Origin: an uncultured Muribaculaceae bacterium
Lineage (GTDB): Bacteria > Bacteroidota > Bacteroidia > Bacteroidales > Muribaculaceae
Length of the DNA stretch: 18,005 bases
Assembly: GCA_910584185.1 (NCBI GenBank)
Contig: CAJTYC010000052.1
Coordinates: forward strand, 1-18,005
Direction: 5' to 3'
Part shown: in pieces, positions 14,398 through 18,005 of the stretch
Layout of the letters: each line of letters opens with the position of its first letter
Numbering within the stretch: the stretch's first letter is position 1
Translations under genes and position numbers: made by a program
The notes under the pieces: model-generated
The model's database searches: none
What the model was told of the DNA's origin: nothing
Seen by the model: the letters and a program-made list of their open reading frames with translations, nothing else

Positions 14398-14434
14398 AAA
14401 AAGTCTATATAAATACTAATTTTTATCTTACATC

Positions 14435-17400
14435 ATGAGAATCTTCAAGAGAAGTATGTTCTCGTTATTGCTGATGTCAGCGATGGCCGGAGCATCGTTC
14501 GCTGCAGATTACGGTTTGCCCGCGAACATTCAGGATGGGAATATCCTTCATTGCTTCAATTGGTCGGCCAAGGATGTTAAGGCAGCACTTCCCGAAATCG
14601 CAGCAGCAGGTTTCGGCTCAGTGCAGCTCTCACCTCTCCAGCGCCCTGACGTAAAGGCTACAGGCACATCATGGCATGACCTTTACCGTCCTTACGACCT
14701 CGCGTTCAAATCCTCAGGTTTCTGCACAGAGCAGGATCTCAAGGACCTTTGCTCTGAAGCTGCCAAATATGGCATCAAGGTAGTCGTCGACGTGGTGGCG
14801 AATCACGTTGACAAGACCAACGGTTATCATGATCCATTCTGGGATACGCATCAGCGCAATGAGGGTGGATGCCGTTATGACAACCGCTATTCTATCACTC
14901 ACGGCAACCTCGGTGACTATTATGACATTGTGTCTGAAAATGCGGAAGTGCAGGCCCGTGGTAAAGCATATGTCGAATTCCTCAAGAACTGCGGTGTAAA
15001 GGGTATCCGCTGGGATGCCGCCAAACACATTGCCACTCCCAACGAGGGATGCGGTTTCTGGTCAACTGTCACTTCAGTGCCCGGCATGTGGCATTACGGT
15101 GAAATCCTCAATGATGATGGCACTCCCGTAAATGAATACACCAAATACATGAGTATCACAGACAACCGTTATTCAAACGGTGCTGCAAAAAGCAATGGAG
15201 GAATCCAGCAAGGTTATGGTGGTGCTTGGGCTGTTGATTGTGGCATCGCTTCTAACAAACTGGTTTATTGGGCAGAAAGCCACGATACATATTCTAATGA
15301 TGAGTGGAGCCAGAATGTAGACCAAGCTACAATCGACCGTGCTTATGCATGTGTGGCTACCCGTAACGGTGCAACGGCTCTATATCTGGTGCGCCCAACT
15401 ACCAAGGGCTTCAACAACATCAAAACCGGTAAGAGCACATCAGCTTATAAATCTGCTGCCGTTACAGCTGTCAATAAGCTTCGTAATGCTGCCGGTTCCT
15501 CAAAAGACTATTGCACCGCTACCGGCAATGCTTTCTCCTGTACACGCGAGGGTGTAGGTGCGGTGATTGTGATGAAAGGTAGCGGCAACATATCTATGGC
15601 AAACGGCGGTGGCTACTGCCCTGCAGGCACTTATACTGATATGGTAAGCGGTGGTCAATTTACTGTTACAAGTTCTACCATTTCAGGTAATGTAGGCAAT
15701 TCAGGTATCGCAGTCATCATGAAGGATGGTGTCCAGATTGGCGGCGGCGGTGGCGGTGGTGATGTTATTGATCCCCCTGTAACCGATGGCGATATGTGGG
15801 TGCTTGGCAATATTGAAGGAGCGGCCGGCTGGAGCACAACTCCCGGCACCGGAGCACCTATGACAAAGAGCGGAAATACTTACACTGCCAAGAATGTCAA
15901 GATGGTACTCTCATCTGGCGAAACAAAATGTTATTTCAACATTACTGACCATGTTGGAGCTACCTGGGATGATCTCAATATGAACGCAAACCGTTACGGA
16001 GCTGCCACCGAAGGTGCGCCTATCACTATAGGAACTCCTGCGAAGGTTGTAAAATACACCAATAATGTAGATGCTTCAGCTTGTATGTCATGGACAGTAT
16101 CACCCGGCACATATGATATCACATTCGATGCATCAGCAATGACTGTGACTGTCAACAATGCAGGCCAAGGTGGTGGTGGCGGTGGCGAGATTGTCACTCC
16201 TCCCGTAATAGATGCAGATCACTACATTCTTTTTGACGGCACCTTCAGCACGCCTACTGTATGGGCTTGGACTGATGCTGCAAACTGCTGTAATAACGGC
16301 ACATGGCCCGGCGATAAGATGACTAAAAAAGATGGCGTATGGTATTGGGAACTTCCTGCAGGCAAACCTGTTCCTACGCAGGTGATTATCTCCAACAACG
16401 GAGGTGATAAGATTGGCAGTGGGGATCTTGCTTATGTAGATAAGGCCACTTATCATCAGGATGGCACCAACACTCCATATCAGGACATACCTGTCACCAG
16501 CAAGCCTGTTGTATCAGCAAGTCCCGCATCCGGCACAACATTCAGCGAGAGTGTAACAGTTACTTTGAGTGTTAAGCCCTCAGCAACAATCTACTATACT
16601 ACTGATGGTGCTACCCCTTCCACTTCCTCAACCGTTTACAGTTCTCCGCTTACTTTCACTTCAGGCGTTACTGTCAAGACACTTGCTGTAACTTCAGATG
16701 GCAAGCAAGGTGACGTGCAGAGCTTCGTTTACACCAAGAATGATGGCCCCATTCCTCCCATTGGCGGTGGTGAGGGTCTCAACACAGACTATTATAAGGT
16801 GAACCCGAACGGTCAGTATGGTAGTGACCGTACTGTCAATGTTACAGGTCATCCTGCAAATAATGCTCTCAGCAACTGGACCGCAAAAGATATGATCGCT
16901 CAAGGTGTAGCTCGCGATGTGGCTCAGGCCATGAAGGGTGTACATGAGCGTCCGATCATTGACTCCTATGCAATCTATGCTGCATACGACCAGACAAACC
17001 TTTACCTCGGTGTTCAGATGGTATATACTGTATGGGATCTCGGTGGCGAAGGTAAGCAGCCGGGCGAATCTAAGCCTTATAATATGGACGGACGTCTGAT
17101 GTGGGCTTTCGACCTTGACCCCAATAAGTCGTTCGACGGTTACATCAGCGGCACATACGGTATCTGGAACAAGGAGGGTGACCCCGGAGCTAAGTTCAAC
17201 AATGGTGTCGACGCAATCTGGATGGGGTCAACTAAACCCGGAGTAGGCACTCCCAGCTTCTTCACTCCCACTCCCGACGGTCATGCAAGCTATGATGCAG
17301 CTTACTGCAAGAACATCGGCACATATGGCTATCAGGATGGTCTGCTCCCCTCTATCACCAATATTTATGGACAATCACAGTTTGGCTTTGACCCCTCTGC

Positions 17401-17932
17401 ACTTGAGGGTAACGAAGGTTTTGTTGATCTCAAGGGTGAGATTGCAGAAACTGCCCATACTTTCTATGAGTGGAAGCTTCCTCTCGCTGATCTTGGCATA
17501 ACTTACGACTATATCAAGAACACCGGTATCGGTGTAATGTATCTCGATGTCTACGGTTCGAGTCCCATAGGTGGTACACCTTATGACAAGGCGTATTTTG
17601 ACAATGTCAAGGATTCATATTCTCAGGATTCCTCTTCAAGCAAGGAAAAAGAGGATGAGGATATAATCACAGCTCCTTGTGCACGCATCGGTAAGGCTGT
17701 AAGTTCAAGCGCAGTTGAATGTCTCCCCGCAGTATCTGAGGGTCTGTTCACTGTAGCTGCCGCTAATGGCACACTCACAGTGCTTGGCGCAGAAGGCAAT
17801 GTAGTGGTGGCCGGCATCGACGGACACGTTTACTACAACGGTGCAGCTGAGTCTGAAATGTCATTCAACCTCGCAAGCGGTCTTTACATCGTGAATGTAA
17901 ATGGCAAGTCTGTAAAGGCCATCGTGAAATAA
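14435..17932 (+). CDS. Secreted multidomain alpha-amylase with starch-binding modules and type IX-like sorting tail
   Basis: Extracellular endo-acting starch hydrolase, 1165 residues. A signal peptide spans 1-23 (cut after ASFA; no lipobox). The GH13 catalytic domain (about 25-432) has DVVANH (119-124), GIRWDAAKH with nucleophile D194, YGEI with acid/base E223, and ESHDTY with D284. Its order and wording closely resemble Bacillus subtilis AmyE (GH13_28). After a 7-Gly linker (436-442) comes a SusE/SusF-like beta domain (about 452-573). After a 6-Gly linker (579-584) comes a CBM26-like module (about 595-685; WAW, TWPGDKM, WYW). Next are a chitobiase C-terminal-like Ig domain (about 690-768), a large CBM9/DOMON-like domain (about 783-1058) and an acidic Ser-rich linker (1061-1077). 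The tail (about 1080-1165) ends SGLYIVNVNGKSVKAIVK, like type IX secretion signals. There is no SusC/SusD or SusR neighbour. Accessory domain names are by eye and less certain than the enzyme call. Confidence 0.9.
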   Translation: MRIFKRSMFSLLLMSAMAGASFAADYGLPANIQDGNILHCFNWSAKDVKAALPEIAAAGFGSVQLSPLQRPDVKATGTSWHDLYRPYDLAFKSSGFCTEQDLKDLCSEAAKYGIKVVVDVVANHVDKTNGYHDPFWDTHQRNEGGCRYDNRYSITHGNLGDYYDIVSENAEVQARGKAYVEFLKNCGVKGIRWDAAKHIATPNEGCGFWSTVTSVPGMWHYGEILNDDGTPVNEYTKYMSITDNRYSNGAAKSNGGIQQGYGGAWAVDCGIASNKLVYWAESHDTYSNDEWSQNVDQATIDRAYACVATRNGATALYLVRPTTKGFNNIKTGKSTSAYKSAAVTAVNKLRNAAGSSKDYCTATGNAFSCTREGVGAVIVMKGSGNISMANGGGYCPAGTYTDMVSGGQFTVTSSTISGNVGNSGIAVIMKDGVQIGGGGGGGDVIDPPVTDGDMWVLGNIEGAAGWSTTPGTGAPMTKSGNTYTAKNVKMVLSSGETKCYFNITDHVGATWDDLNMNANRYGAATEGAPITIGTPAKVVKYTNNVDASACMSWTVSPGTYDITFDASAMTVTVNNAGQGGGGGGEIVTPPVIDADHYILFDGTFSTPTVWAWTDAANCCNNGTWPGDKMTKKDGVWYWELPAGKPVPTQVIISNNGGDKIGSGDLAYVDKATYHQDGTNTPYQDIPVTSKPVVSASPASGTTFSESVTVTLSVKPSATIYYTTDGATPSTSSTVYSSPLTFTSGVTVKTLAVTSDGKQGDVQSFVYTKNDGPIPPIGGGEGLNTDYYKVNPNGQYGSDRTVNVTGHPANNALSNWTAKDMIAQGVARDVAQAMKGVHERPIIDSYAIYAAYDQTNLYLGVQMVYTVWDLGGEGKQPGESKPYNMDGRLMWAFDLDPNKSFDGYISGTYGIWNKEGDPGAKFNNGVDAIWMGSTKPGVGTPSFFTPTPDGHASYDAAYCKNIGTYGYQDGLLPSITNIYGQSQFGFDPSALEGNEGFVDLKGEIAETAHTFYEWKLPLADLGITYDYIKNTGIGVMYLDVYGSSPIGGTPYDKAYFDNVKDSYSQDSSSSKEKEDEDIITAPCARIGKAVSSSAVECLPAVSEGLFTVAAANGTLTVLGAEGNVVVAGIDGHVYYNGAAESEMSFNLASGLYIVNVNGKSVKAIVK

Positions 17933-18005
17933 ACCGACATCACTAAAATAGTAAGCATTAACTAAAGTACAGGTTAGACCTCCAATTCATAACAACATCG
18001 GCTGT

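Larger units (their letters stand above)
14119..14434 (+). other. Regulatory region upstream of the amylase gene
   Basis: A 316-nt gap with no credible gene. In order it holds a near-consensus promoter (14138-14169), a terminator-like hairpin starting almost at the predicted transcription start (14172-14216), about 140 nt without obvious structure, a second imperfect hairpin (14358-14397), and an AT-rich stretch directly before the ATG at 14435, as is common for well-expressed Bacteroidetes genes. Confidence 0.6.

Noticed and set aside
17933..18005. Terminator after the amylase
   Set aside because: Only a 4-bp AGGT/ACCT pairing is visible, with no T-run; the true terminator may lie beyond the window.

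Overview
The window reads as a chromosomal segment of a gut-type Bacteroidota, order Bacteroidales, most likely a Muribaculaceae-like genome. This is inferred from protein style (short Bacteroidetes-type MenE, a two-domain glutamine-dependent NAD synthase, a type IX secretion-like C-terminus) and from three promoters of the Bacteroidetes form TT(T)G-N20-TAnnTTTG. Shine-Dalgarno sequences are almost absent. I see no rRNA, tRNA, IS element, CRISPR array or phage gene.

Layout. 78-569 (minus strand): small outer-membrane beta-barrel protein. 570-875: divergent intergenic region with a nadE promoter and a dyad. 876-4939 (plus): nadE, tsaC and a polyprenyl-phosphate sugar-1-phosphate transferase. 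5012-6811: a CLC-family anion channel or transporter with two CBS domains and unusual filter residues. 6892-12505: fmt followed by the tightly packed menaquinone genes menD-menB-menC-menE; menD and menB overlap, and a perfect 15-bp inverted repeat lies between menC and menE. 12506-12825: AT-rich leader with a promoter and a long dyad. 12826-13527: Crp/Fnr-family regulator. 13615-14118: small lipoprotein of unknown function. 14119-14434: a near-consensus promoter followed at once by a terminator-like hairpin, then a second leader hairpin. 14435-17932: very large secreted multidomain alpha-amylase (GH13, starch-binding modules, CBM9-like domain, type IX sorting-like tail).

How it fits together. 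The first half is housekeeping: NAD synthesis, the t6A tRNA modification pathway, initiator-tRNA formylation and envelope glycan priming. The men cluster converts isochorismate to 1,4-dihydroxy-2-naphthoyl-CoA. The isochorismate synthase (menF), MenH, thioesterase, prenyltransferase and methyltransferase genes are not in the window. The amylase stands alone, with no SusC/SusD pair nearby, and carries both a signal peptide and a C-terminal sorting-like domain. This suggests cell-surface or released starch degradation rather than a lipoprotein SusG model.

No clearly new defence or mobile system is present. The most interesting leads are the amylase architecture, the promoter-hairpin unit upstream of it, the atypical CLC selectivity residues, and several intercistronic hairpins that lack T-tracts.
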